Shown here in pieces: positions 55,350 through 63,644 of a stretch of DNA of 64,000 nt. A model generated the notes under the pieces. The model worked only from the letters and a program-made list of their open reading frames with translations, made no database searches and was not told the DNA's origin. Every line of letters starts with the position of its first letter. Position 1 is the first letter of the stretch. The translations under genes and the position numbers were made by a program. Origin of the DNA: Desulforhopalus sp. IMCC35007 (GTDB lineage Bacteria; Desulfobacterota; Desulfobulbia; Desulfobulbales; Desulfocapsaceae); assembly GCF_005116575.1 (NCBI RefSeq), contig NZ_SWCN01000022.1, forward strand, positions 1 through 64,000. The letters are read 5' to 3'.

Positions 55350-55994
55350 CTAGAGAGAAAGTTGGAATTTATTGGGCGTTAGCGCTACAGCCGTCTGGCC
55401 TTTTGGTGTAAGCACCTGCACCTCAATTTCCTCAAATCCTGGAAAATGTGAAAATAGCATTACATCCATCGTCTTCAGGTTATCAGGCCTTCCACACTCA
55501 AATTGATATGCAACTTCAAAGTCGCTATGGGCTGATTCATCACTATGGTTTGCTGCAGAGTGTGCATCTTGGGTATGCGCCTCATGAGCTCCATGGGCCT
55601 CATGTTCATCATGATGACCGCCCCCAATATCACTATGCACATGCGCTTCATGGAGAGAGCACTGAGCCTCTGGCGACAAAATAAAAAGCTTCTCTCCGTC
55701 TTTGAGTAACTGTATTGCACCATGGACTTCGTGGGATTGCTGGTCATTTTCAGGATCATGTTCAAAACCGACGATATTGGCAGCAGGGCTATCAAGCTCA
55801 ATGATAAGGGTGTTTCCATCAAGAGCCACATTCAGCAGACCGACCCCATGTACGTGGGCGTCATGGTGACGTGTTTCGCCAGCAATCACCCCCGCTATAT
55901 GAATAAAAAATAGAAGAACAGCTAACAGTACAACAGTTACACATTTACGGTTCTGTCCAGTGATCATTTTCTCAAAAAACAATTCTCCACCCAT
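55350..55994 (-). CDS. DUF2796 histidine-rich zinc-binding protein (ZrgA-like)
   Basis: 214-residue exported protein. Signal peptide to about residue 39 (IAGVIAG). Residues about 40-105 are the DUF2796 N-terminal half (HHDAHVHGVG, ELDSPAANIVGFEHDP). The middle, about 130-165, is very rich in His (HHDEHEAHGAHEAH) and should chelate Zn. The C-terminal domain follows. Family proteins bind zinc in the periplasm of Vibrio. GGAGGTTA precedes ATG 55994. Confidence 0.85.
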   Translation of the reverse strand: MGGELFFEKMITGQNRKCVTVVLLAVLLFFIHIAGVIAGETRHHDAHVHGVGLLNVALDGNTLIIELDSPAANIVGFEHDPENDQQSHEVHGAIQLLKDGEKLFILSPEAQCSLHEAHVHSDIGGGHHDEHEAHGAHEAHTQDAHSAANHSDESAHSDFEVAYQFECGRPDNLKTMDVMLFSHFPGFEEIEVQVLTPKGQTAVALTPNKFQLSL

Positions 55995-56097
55995 AAATAA
56001 CCTCCAGGGGATATTTACAAAAACAAGATAAAGTCAACCTTTGCCTGTCGTCCAGGCAAAGCAGAAAACAAATTAAACAACGTTTCTGTAGCTTGAA

Positions 56098-56544
56098 TTA
56101 AGCGGGAATTGTAATGGGAGGACCACGAATTTGAAAGCCTGTCTGAGGAGTAAGTATTACCGTTATCCGGTAGTCATTAGTCCGATACAGATCAGGAATT
56201 GAAGGGATAAAAAAACAAACAGTATTTGGTTTAACTGCGGAATGAAAGGCAAAAAAATTGCAAATCGGGCATGGTTGATGATCGCTTAGAACCAATCGAT
56301 CTATCAAGGAATGGGAATGAACGTCGGGAATTGCGTTCTGAAATACATTAATAAACGCTGTGCCATTGTGCTTGTGAAAGTGCGGATGCAGAGCATGTGC
56401 ACCAATCACAAAATAGAAAAGTGCCAGAAATGGTAGGAGATGAAATTGTTTTCTGGAACGGATTGTCTGAAGCATTGGCTGCTGATAAGTCACAATAGGT
56501 TGTTGTTCTTGAATACCGTCTGGTTGAGAAAACTTAATCAACAT
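56098..56544 (-). CDS. Hypothetical His-containing membrane-anchored protein upstream of zrgA
   Basis: 148 residues with one hydrophobic segment near 35-52 (HLLPFLALFYFVIG). It then has HALHPHFHKH, a CPIC pair and a C-terminal QIRGPP motif often found in short metal-linked proteins of DUF2946 type. Same strand as zrgA and 104 bases upstream, so probably zinc-linked. The ribosome site is poor; a later start near 56472 is possible. Confidence 0.55.
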   Translation of the reverse strand: MLIKFSQPDGIQEQQPIVTYQQPMLQTIRSRKQFHLLPFLALFYFVIGAHALHPHFHKHNGTAFINVFQNAIPDVHSHSLIDRLVLSDHQPCPICNFFAFHSAVKPNTVCFFIPSIPDLYRTNDYRITVILTPQTGFQIRGPPITIPA

Positions 56545-57099
56545 TCATAAAAATACAAACATATATCCAGCAGAACGCATTGGAATTCAACTTTCAAATT
56601 AATAGAGAATATTCAAGATTCTCTGTCACCGTTCATAATTATCAGTCTACCACCGCTGGCAGCAACAGCTGGAGTCAGCCCCGAGAATGGACCCCAAGTC
56701 AATGTTCATCCGAGGTGCTGGCTTTTGATGGGCTGGATTTATCACGCTTGTCGGAAATCTTTAAAGATGCCGCCTGATATTTCATATCTTCTGGATGGAG
56801 CATCTATTCAGGATGTTTTTAACTTCAAACGCGGACGGCTCATTCCAGGGCAACATAACAGGAACAGTCCTAAATTGTGGTTTTCTTTAAATTGTCAACA
56901 TTGCCAATCTATATACGTAATAAAGTGTATTTCTGCAGATTCAGTAGGAAGCTTAACCCGAGGCTCATTAAAAACCTCCATATCCTATGAGATTTGGTAA
57001 CATTAACGCTGTGTATCACACATGACTGTAGTTGCGGTTGCGGTGTCACAAAACCATTACGTTTTTCAAAGTAATATTTCAGACTCTAACCTTACGCTT
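56545..57099. other. Intergenic stretch, no gene supported
   Basis: About 555 bases. Two short plus-strand frames (56580-56777, 56725-57000) lack ribosome sites and show no family features. I looked for a Zur-type palindrome for the zrg genes and saw none. Confidence 0.3.
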
Positions 57100-58296
57100 T
57101 CACGGGACATTGTATTGAGCAAAGTACCGTTTACGAACCAGAAACCAAAGAATCCCTCCTGTTGCTCCCACCAGGATCTGGATCCCCCCAAGGGATTCGA
57201 TGAGATGATGGGGGTTGAGTGAGACAAGAAACATAGCCAAACTGCCCATCATCATGCTAAAAAAATTAATGAGCGCGGAGGCAGAGCCAGTGTCTTGGTT
57301 CTGTTGATCAAGCATGAGGTTTATACCGGGTACCCGCATGGTTATTATCCCAAGAGTTGCAGGTGCAAGTGTCAGTGCGAAAAGCCAAGGGGAAAGGTGG
57401 CCCATGGTCGCGACAACTATCCCGCAGCCCATGATCACGACAAAACAGAATGAAATAATGGAGTAGATTGGGAAATGTTTTGAAAGTCGAATATACAGCA
57501 TTGGCCCGGCCAGCGCGCAGAGCGCATTAAACGCAAAGAAAAAACTGAATTTTTGTTCGCTCATGCCAAAACCGGAAATATAGATAAAGGACGATGATGC
57601 TAAAAAGGCCATCAACGCCATTGGAACCATGGAAAATATAACGAGAAGACAAGAAAATCTCGGGTTTTTCAGAACCACAGCCAGCCGTCCCCAGGAATGA
57701 ACCACTGAGCCTGTATACTTTTTCTTCAGGGATTCTTCAAAAAAGAAAGTGACAATGGCTGCGGTTAGACCAATTGCCGCAAGGAGCAAGAACACCATTC
57801 GCCAGGAACCTATCTGCAGGAGAAAGGCACCAATTATCGGGGCTACCATGGGCGCGATGGTGACCATAGACATAACTGTCGCCATGACTTTTTCCCGCTC
57901 TCGTCCGTCGTAGAGGTCTTTGACAATTGCAGTGGCGACCACGGTTACAGCTCCTCCGCAAAATGCCTGCAATATGCGTGCGAGTATCAGTTGCTCTATG
58001 TTCTGGGAGAAAGCACAGAGCATGCTTGAAATGATATACCCCAAAAGCCCTGTCAACAGTATTGGCTTGCGCCCAAATTTTTCACTGAGCGGCCCCCAAA
58101 AAAGTAGGCCGAAGGCATAAAAAACAAAGAACAGGCTCAGTGTTAAATTCACCTCGGAGTGACTGGTGCCAAGCGTTTCGACCATCTGCGGCATGGCCGG
58201 AATATAGAGATCCGTAGAAAGTGGGGGGAAGGCGCTTATCAGTGCAAGAAATACAAGTGTTCCTGAATTTCCTATCTTTTTTTGACGTTGTTTCAA
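57100..58296 (-). CDS. Bcr/CflA-family MFS drug efflux transporter
   Basis: 398 residues with 12 hydrophobic segments. STDLYIPAMPQM near residue 28 and GPLSEKFGRKPILL near 70 are family marks; ILQAFCGGAVTVVATAIVKD is the antiporter motif C region. The start is TTG 58296 with AGGAATAAC upstream; the next in-frame ATG comes after the first membrane segment begins. Confidence 0.85.
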   Translation of the reverse strand: MKQRQKKIGNSGTLVFLALISAFPPLSTDLYIPAMPQMVETLGTSHSEVNLTLSLFFVFYAFGLLFWGPLSEKFGRKPILLTGLLGYIISSMLCAFSQNIEQLILARILQAFCGGAVTVVATAIVKDLYDGREREKVMATVMSMVTIAPMVAPIIGAFLLQIGSWRMVFLLLAAIGLTAAIVTFFFEESLKKKYTGSVVHSWGRLAVVLKNPRFSCLLVIFSMVPMALMAFLASSSFIYISGFGMSEQKFSFFFAFNALCALAGPMLYIRLSKHFPIYSIISFCFVVIMGCGIVVATMGHLSPWLFALTLAPATLGIITMRVPGINLMLDQQNQDTGSASALINFFSMMMGSLAMFLVSLNPHHLIESLGGIQILVGATGGILWFLVRKRYFAQYNVP

Positions 58297-58332
58297 ATTG
58301 TTATTCCTGATTGTCCATCGACAGTACTTGGT

Positions 58333-58372
58333 AATGGTATGGGAAAGCTAAAAAAACGTTTCCCATACCATT
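58333..58372 (-). terminator. Terminator after the flavoprotein operon
   Basis: Perfect 14-base arms AATGGTATGGGAAA / TTTCCCATACCATT (58333-58346, 58359-58372) and a 12-base loop holding A7. It lies 29 bases after the flavoprotein stop on the minus strand. Confidence 0.6.
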
Positions 58373-58400
58373 GTTTGTGTCCAAAAGATAGGATGATCAA

Positions 58401-60149
58401 TCAACCTGGCCAGGTACCAAAGGGTTGCTTCTCAAATTGCATTGAACCGTCACTGCCTTTAAATATGTTGATCCACGCATTCCAGTTTTCCGTGTCCATC
58501 TCAGGGTAATCAAGTCGGTAGTGACTGCACCGACTCTCTTTACGCATGATTGATGCCTTAAGCTTCATCTCAGCACTTACAATCATATTGGAAGTTTCAA
58601 AAGCTAAACGTAACTCATGCAGGTCTGCGGCTCGAAGCATCGGCATGTGATGGTCTCGCAACTCCTCAACATAGGCCAGGGCTGCTTTTAAGAGATTTTC
58701 TTTTTTCATGTATATTATGAAATTGGGGATCATGATACCCTGCAGGGTCTGCGTCACCCAGGCAGGGCTATATCCAGTCTCTCTTGTTAGAGGAGCAAGA
58801 ATCTCTTCTTTTACTTCCTGCATCTTCGCTTTTGAGATCTGTGCTATCTCAATGTCCTGGCTGTATTCGGCTGCCGCCTTTCCCGCAACCCCGCCTTGTA
58901 CGGCAGAACCTGCAAGTGAGGAGCCAATCTGGGTGTAGATTGCCCCAGCCATATAGGAACCAAGTGCATCACCGGCCGCGTATAAGCCAGGGATATTTGA
59001 CTCACATTTGTCGTTGATGGGAACCAAACCTTCTGATTTATGAATCGCCATACCGGCAGAAGAACCTCCGACCAGTGTTCCTCCCATACCCGGAGGTGCT
59101 CCCCCATCTTTATGAGGACCGCCGGGTCCAGGGCCATCTCCGCCTCCTGGAGGGCCACCTCGCTTGAATTCATCCGGAACATATGGCCCTCCTTCTTCAA
59201 CAGTATCCCCTTTTGCTGCGCCAGGATCACCCATGCTCACAGGATTGCCGGACATATAGGCTTTATAATTAAGATCTACGCCCAAATCATGGCGGACTTC
59301 AACACCATTTACGCTCGGTTTTCTCTCAAACATTCCGTGCCATCCGTCAAAACAGGATGCCGCATTTTCAGCCTGGCCCGGATGTCCGTCATTCCATTCC
59401 TTGCCCGTCACCTTGGCGCCAATATTATAGGCCATGATCGTGCCGTCATGGGTGAGATCGCAGATGGGAAAGCCGTTGGGTTTAAAACCACCGGCTCCAG
59501 TACACAGGATCACACTTTTTGCTTTGAAAAAATGTATCTTCTCATCGTCCTGGCTAAAACCGGCAGCACCTGCGATACGCCCGTCTTCCTTGATGAGATG
59601 GGTGATAACGATTCTCTCTTTGACAGGGATATTTCTCTCTGTTATGGGCTTGCTAAAGCTTTTATTGTACAGGGGAGAATCAAAAAATCCCCACTCCTTC
59701 AGTTCATTGACACGGGCAAGGGAGTGCTCTGCCATCTGCCGGGTATAGACCGGGTTATTGGTGCCGATTGCAGAGCGAGAGACTTTAGCTACAAACTCAT
59801 CAAGGCTTAATTTTGCTGAGCTGGGATCATATGCGAAGATTCCCTTAGCAAATGGGGTCATTCCCGAGGAGCCAAGTCGTCCTTTAGAAACAAGCATTAC
59901 ACTGGAACCACCATCATGGGCCTTGACGGCTGCAAAGAGCCCTGCAATTCCACCGCCGATCACCAGCACATCCGCCACGTTTTCGGTGGATGTGATCGTG
60001 TCAGCATCTATTTTTGTAATATTGGGACTACAAGCGCCATCCTTTGGGGAGATTCCAATAGCGGCCATTGTTGCAAGCCCTGCCGCTCCGCCAACGATTG
60101 CCATAAACTTACGGCGTGACAGGTCTTTTGGGGTGTCTGTTGTCTTCAT
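58401..60149 (-). CDS. Tat-exported FAD oxidoreductase (fumarate/adenylylsulfate reductase-like flavoprotein)
   Basis: 582 residues. Twin-arginine signal SRRKFMAIVGG (Arg12-13) with a hydrophobic stretch to about residue 32, so it should be exported folded. FAD loop VIGGGIAG at residues 63-70; AAGDALG near 425 is the C-terminal FAD contact. The rest follows the succinate dehydrogenase/fumarate reductase flavoprotein fold. Between the domains, residues 330-357 form an unusual Gly/Pro run (GGPPGGGDGPGPGGP). No covalent heme motif. It starts one codon after the heme-membrane gene, so the three genes are one operon. Substrate unknown. Confidence 0.85.
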   Translation of the reverse strand: MKTTDTPKDLSRRKFMAIVGGAAGLATMAAIGISPKDGACSPNITKIDADTITSTENVADVLVIGGGIAGLFAAVKAHDGGSSVMLVSKGRLGSSGMTPFAKGIFAYDPSSAKLSLDEFVAKVSRSAIGTNNPVYTRQMAEHSLARVNELKEWGFFDSPLYNKSFSKPITERNIPVKERIVITHLIKEDGRIAGAAGFSQDDEKIHFFKAKSVILCTGAGGFKPNGFPICDLTHDGTIMAYNIGAKVTGKEWNDGHPGQAENAASCFDGWHGMFERKPSVNGVEVRHDLGVDLNYKAYMSGNPVSMGDPGAAKGDTVEEGGPYVPDEFKRGGPPGGGDGPGPGGPHKDGGAPPGMGGTLVGGSSAGMAIHKSEGLVPINDKCESNIPGLYAAGDALGSYMAGAIYTQIGSSLAGSAVQGGVAGKAAAEYSQDIEIAQISKAKMQEVKEEILAPLTRETGYSPAWVTQTLQGIMIPNFIIYMKKENLLKAALAYVEELRDHHMPMLRAADLHELRLAFETSNMIVSAEMKLKASIMRKESRCSHYRLDYPEMDTENWNAWINIFKGSDGSMQFEKQPFGTWPG

Positions 60150-60151
60150 TT

Positions 60152-60784
60152 CTATTTCACAGGTTTTTGATTATTTGAAAAATATGTCTTGAGAAGGAGC
60201 AGGATTCCGCTTGCAGCCAGTACGCCGAGAAAGATTGACATTGCAGGAGTTGAGTGACGGCCAAGATCAATTGCGTGCCAGGCAGCAAGAGTTACAAACA
60301 ATATCGCCAGAACGCCGTGGAGGATCCTCCAGTTCTGGTATTTCATGGGCAGTTTCGTACGCATAAATGATGTTACGCCCAGAATCAGCATGAAACACCA
60401 GGCAAGGATGCCAAGAACAACACCTGAATTCATTGTGGTAATCATGGTGACAAAGGCATCAACAGGGGACAATCCCGCCTCAAAAAAGCGTGGTATCACA
60501 ATATATAGCGGGTGGAAAAGCATTACTGCGACAAATATGTAGCCGATGAATTTGTGATATTTTAACACGCTGCCCATTGTGAGATTTCTCACAGCGGATC
60601 TATTGGTTCGTGCCCAGAAAAACTGTCCAATCAGCTGAAAAAAGGCCAGGATGGTGAGGACAGAAAACGACTCTTTTAAGAGCGATCTCTCCGGCATGCC
60701 CATCGTAAAAATCAGCAGCAGGGGGATGCCGGTAAGGGCAAGTAATGACAGTTGAAAGAAGCGATTTTGAATATATGCAATCAT
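60152..60784 (-). CDS. Ferric reductase-like heme membrane protein
   Basis: 210 residues and six hydrophobic segments. H candidates lie in YHKFIGYIFVAVMLFHP and ILHGVLAILF / AAWHAID; paired helices with two His each fit b-type heme ligation of the ferric-reductase-like domain. It could carry electrons from a cytoplasmic ferredoxin across the membrane to the exported flavoprotein. ATG 60784 has GGGGGTG upstream; the frame could open 15 bases earlier at TTG. Confidence 0.8.
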   Translation of the reverse strand: MIAYIQNRFFQLSLLALTGIPLLLIFTMGMPERSLLKESFSVLTILAFFQLIGQFFWARTNRSAVRNLTMGSVLKYHKFIGYIFVAVMLFHPLYIVIPRFFEAGLSPVDAFVTMITTMNSGVVLGILAWCFMLILGVTSFMRTKLPMKYQNWRILHGVLAILFVTLAAWHAIDLGRHSTPAMSIFLGVLAASGILLLLKTYFSNNQKPVK

Positions 60785-60789
60785 CGTTT

Positions 60790-61005
60790 TCACCCCCAAG
60801 AAACTACTACTGGAATAGATTTTTCAGGTGAAATGGTGATTGCATCAACGGGGCAATACATCCTGCATAGGTGACATATCTGGCAGTCCGCCGGATATTT
60901 GATAACTGCCTTCTTTGTCTTTGGGTCCATTCGTATTACATCGGTTGGACAGCTCATTACGCAGGTGCCGCATCCAATGCATCCGTTTATCGCTTTAATT
61001 GTCAT
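60790..61005 (-). CDS. Two-[4Fe-4S] ferredoxin
   Basis: 71 residues with two cluster motifs: CIGCGTCVMSCP near 9-20 and CQICHLCRMYCP near 41-52. It should carry two [4Fe-4S] clusters in the cytoplasm. First gene of the operon with the heme protein and flavoprotein. Confidence 0.9.
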   Translation of the reverse strand: MTIKAINGCIGCGTCVMSCPTDVIRMDPKTKKAVIKYPADCQICHLCRMYCPVDAITISPEKSIPVVVSWG

Positions 61006-61668
61006 GTTGTTTTCTCTTGTAACTGGATTGTAAAAAGCTCTCGGTTAGGCTCTTTACGCCGCTGTAATTTTTCCGGGAACCCTCTATATTTTAAGCAAGA
61101 TCCTGTCTTACTCATATTTCGCTCAGAAATCCTTGCATATTGGTTCATGTCGGTTCATTTTTTAAACGAGATGCCCACTTTTGTTTTTCTTTCGATTGAT
61201 TGTAGAGAGCCTATGCAACCACTCTTGTGAGTAAGGTTTCCATAGGCTTACAACCTTATGGTACATATGATACCAGGGAGGTGGTTAACGATCGGTTAAC
61301 ATTTAAAGAAATAAGAAGAAAATATCATTTTATAAGTGCGTTATTTTCTCAGGTTAACTTGAAATCCCAGGGCCATCCGTTGAAGAAACACTCAACATCA
61401 AAATGTTTGATCCATAGTTTACAGCACACTTGCAGGTATCCTGGCGATTGATCGTTTGTCTCATTAACACCACATGAAAAGGAAGGTGGAAGGCATGGAC
61501 ATGGAAAAGGTCAACTAACCTATGAAAACACAAAACATCGAGAGGAGAACCTCGAAATAAACTGGCATTGCAACGCCTGTTATTTCATTTTCTACCTACG
61601 TCTGATTGTACTTCTTGGCAGTCATGACATATATGAGATCTGATGAAATCGTGACACCACAAACAGAG
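61006..61668. other. Upstream region of the ferredoxin operon
   Basis: About 660 bases without a supported gene; short plus-strand frames look like noise. It should contain the ferredoxin-operon promoter. The heptamer GGTTAAC occurs three times (61283-61289, 61294-61300, 61352-61358), the first two exactly 11 bases apart. Confidence 0.35.
61283..61358. promoter_or_regulatory. Repeated GGTTAAC boxes
   Basis: Three copies of GGTTAAC in 76 bases, the first pair spaced one helical turn apart. Located about 280-350 bases upstream of the ferredoxin ATG. Possible regulator sites; chance is not excluded because the motif is half-palindromic. Confidence 0.3.
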
Positions 61669-61701
61669 GAAGCGACGATTTTGCAGGAAAATCGTCGCTT
61701 C
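61669..61701. terminator. Terminator after the peroxidase gene
   Basis: Perfect 14-base arms GAAGCGACGATTTT / AAAATCGTCGCTTC with loop GCAGG. It lies 51 bases after the peroxidase stop on the minus strand and could also stop plus-strand transcription. Confidence 0.7.
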
Positions 61702-61751
61702 AATACTCTTATGGAGTCCTGTGTGTTTAATAACCCAACTTTGGTTCTTTC

Positions 61752-62819
61752 TTAGTTGTCGGAAAGAGTATGGAGAAACGCGACCAGATCATCAATCTCT
61801 TCATCAGTTATTTCAAGATTCCCGAGATCTTTGTAATTAATATTCTCATTCACTTCTGGCAAAGGCCATCCTGATACAGATACATCACGAGAATTTTTGA
61901 AACGGATCATATCTTGTAACGTTGCAAAATATCCATTATGGCCATAAGGTGCACTCAAGGCTACGTTTCTCAATGTTGGTACTTTAAACTTGCCGTTTTG
62001 CTTCTCTGGACTCTCAACATCATCAAATGTAGCGAGGAATCCGCCGAGGCCAAGGTCTACAGGATTACCAGCAAGTATCGGATTAACCGGTATACCGATG
62101 TTGTGATATGAATAATTGGTAAAAAGCGGGAATTCATCGCTACTGTTCATGGTGTGGCACTGTGCACACTTCTTTCCGAAAACAGTCATCCCTCGTATTT
62201 CTTTTTCCGAGAGTATGCCTCGATCAAACCTGGAGTTAAACTGTTGAACATCATTCGATCTTTCGTATGCCGCTATCGCAAAAGCTATATAATCATAGGC
62301 ATCTTCTACATTGTCTAGCGAGCCAGGACCGAACACCACTTCAAATAGATGAACGTAGTCAGAGTCTAAAACAGCCTGAACGATAGCAGCCTTATCGGGC
62401 ATATTCATCTCCACCGGGTTGAGCGGTGGCCCCTGGGCCTGTTCAGCCAATGGGTCTAGCAGTGTCCAGCCTGTGGCACGTCCATCCCAAAACATTCCTC
62501 CTACATATTCGCCGTCATCGCCCTGGGAAAGAATTGGGCTAAAACCTGCGTAGGCAGCTGTTGGTGCGTTTCGTCCTCCAAGGCTTTGCCCGTCAGCCCC
62601 CAGTGATACCACTGTAAAATATGGATCTCTGCTATTTGTCGGGTCGGCAAACCCTGCTACCTGGTGGTGACAGGTTTGACATGACTGTGTCTGGTTGAAC
62701 GAAAAATCTTTATCCTTGTACATAATCTTACCAAGTTGCTCAATATTGGACAGCGAAGCAGCCTGTACTTGATATGTCATTGCCATACATACAATACAAA
62801 AGAGTGCTATTTTGTTCAT
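61752..62819 (-). CDS. Diheme cytochrome c peroxidase/MauG-family protein
   Basis: 355 residues, exported. Signal peptide to about residue 21 (YQVQAAS). Two c-type heme motifs: CQTCH at 47-51 and CAQCH at 218-222. GGRNAPTAAYA near 81 and the later NVALSAPYGHNGYFATL are conserved family blocks. It reduces hydrogen peroxide in the periplasm, or oxidises a protein substrate as MauG does. ATG 62819 has GGAG 6 bases upstream; the longer frame starts at 62867. Confidence 0.9.
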   Translation of the reverse strand: MNKIALFCIVCMAMTYQVQAASLSNIEQLGKIMYKDKDFSFNQTQSCQTCHHQVAGFADPTNSRDPYFTVVSLGADGQSLGGRNAPTAAYAGFSPILSQGDDGEYVGGMFWDGRATGWTLLDPLAEQAQGPPLNPVEMNMPDKAAIVQAVLDSDYVHLFEVVFGPGSLDNVEDAYDYIAFAIAAYERSNDVQQFNSRFDRGILSEKEIRGMTVFGKKCAQCHTMNSSDEFPLFTNYSYHNIGIPVNPILAGNPVDLGLGGFLATFDDVESPEKQNGKFKVPTLRNVALSAPYGHNGYFATLQDMIRFKNSRDVSVSGWPLPEVNENINYKDLGNLEITDEEIDDLVAFLHTLSDN

Positions 62820-63020
62820 ATCATCTCCATAGATTTCATAACAAGATTCAATTTTCTCGATAAACAAAGTTTTGCTATCTAAAAAATAGTCAGGGAAAGT
62901 CTCGTACGATACGATTGTGCCGAGTGCTGGCTTGATAATGAGAAGAAACGACCCTGTCAGGTTCTGAAAACTGCTAGGGCCGCAATTAAATATTTCCTGT
63001 CGGAGATTATTCGAGAAATA

Positions 63021-63335
63021 TTATGTGAAACAAGAAGCATCACGGCTTTGCTCCCTGTCCCTATCTTGGTCCCCCTCACCAGATCCGTTTCCTCCGCGTC
63101 CCTTGTTACCACCATTACCATTTCCACCTCGCACGAGTAATACGTTGTTATCAAAGGCTACTACAGAGCTTACAGAACAGTCGCCAGGCCCGTTCCCAGT
63201 CCCATCCTTAGCGCCGCTTCCTGTTCCTGTCCCGTCACCAGGTCCATTACCATTGCCGGCTATTGCTGGAAACGCTAAAAGGGTGATAATTGAGAAAACA
63301 ACAACTGATTGGATAAATAGGTTTTTTTGTTTCAA
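63021..63335 (-). CDS. Glycine-rich exported small protein
   Basis: 104 residues starting at TTG 63335, with AAGGAGGAA upstream. Signal peptide to about residue 26 (LLAFPAIAG). The mature part repeats GNGPGDG/GTG/GNGNG units, has one Cys in GDCS, and a central non-repeat strand (SSVVAFDNNVLLV). The tail is basic/acidic (RDRE) with a Cys near the end. No known family named. It is divergent from the ECF sigma factor gene at the window end. Confidence 0.6.
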   Translation of the reverse strand: MKQKNLFIQSVVVFSIITLLAFPAIAGNGNGPGDGTGTGSGAKDGTGNGPGDCSVSSVVAFDNNVLLVRGGNGNGGNKGRGGNGSGEGDQDRDREQSRDASCFT

Positions 63336-63644
63336 GGTAATTCCTCCTTGTCATAGTTTTAACTTCGTTTTTAAAAAGTGAATTATGCACGATTGTGCAC
63401 ACGTTATTGATAAAACGCAGAGAGACAAAAAAGTTACAAATCCAAGAAAAGAAATAAGAATATTTTTTCTATGAGAGGTAATAATAAACTGACATATTAA
63501 AGCAGCTAAACCCACTTCCGCGGCTCTTGATCACAAGACAAATATACTTTTCGCATCTTCATATATTTTTGTTTGTAACCTGTTCATACATATTCCGTTA
63601 TATATCTATGACAGTGAGACAAAAAAAGACTATGGAATCGCAAT
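63336..63644. other. Divergent intergenic region before the ECF sigma gene
   Basis: About 310 bases between the glycine-rich protein (minus) and the sigma factor (plus). Overlapping short frames are noise. Promoters for both should be here; none is clear by eye. Confidence 0.3.

Noticed and set aside
56545-57099. Zur box for the zrg genes
   Set aside because: No palindrome of the TGTTATA...TATAACA type found by eye.
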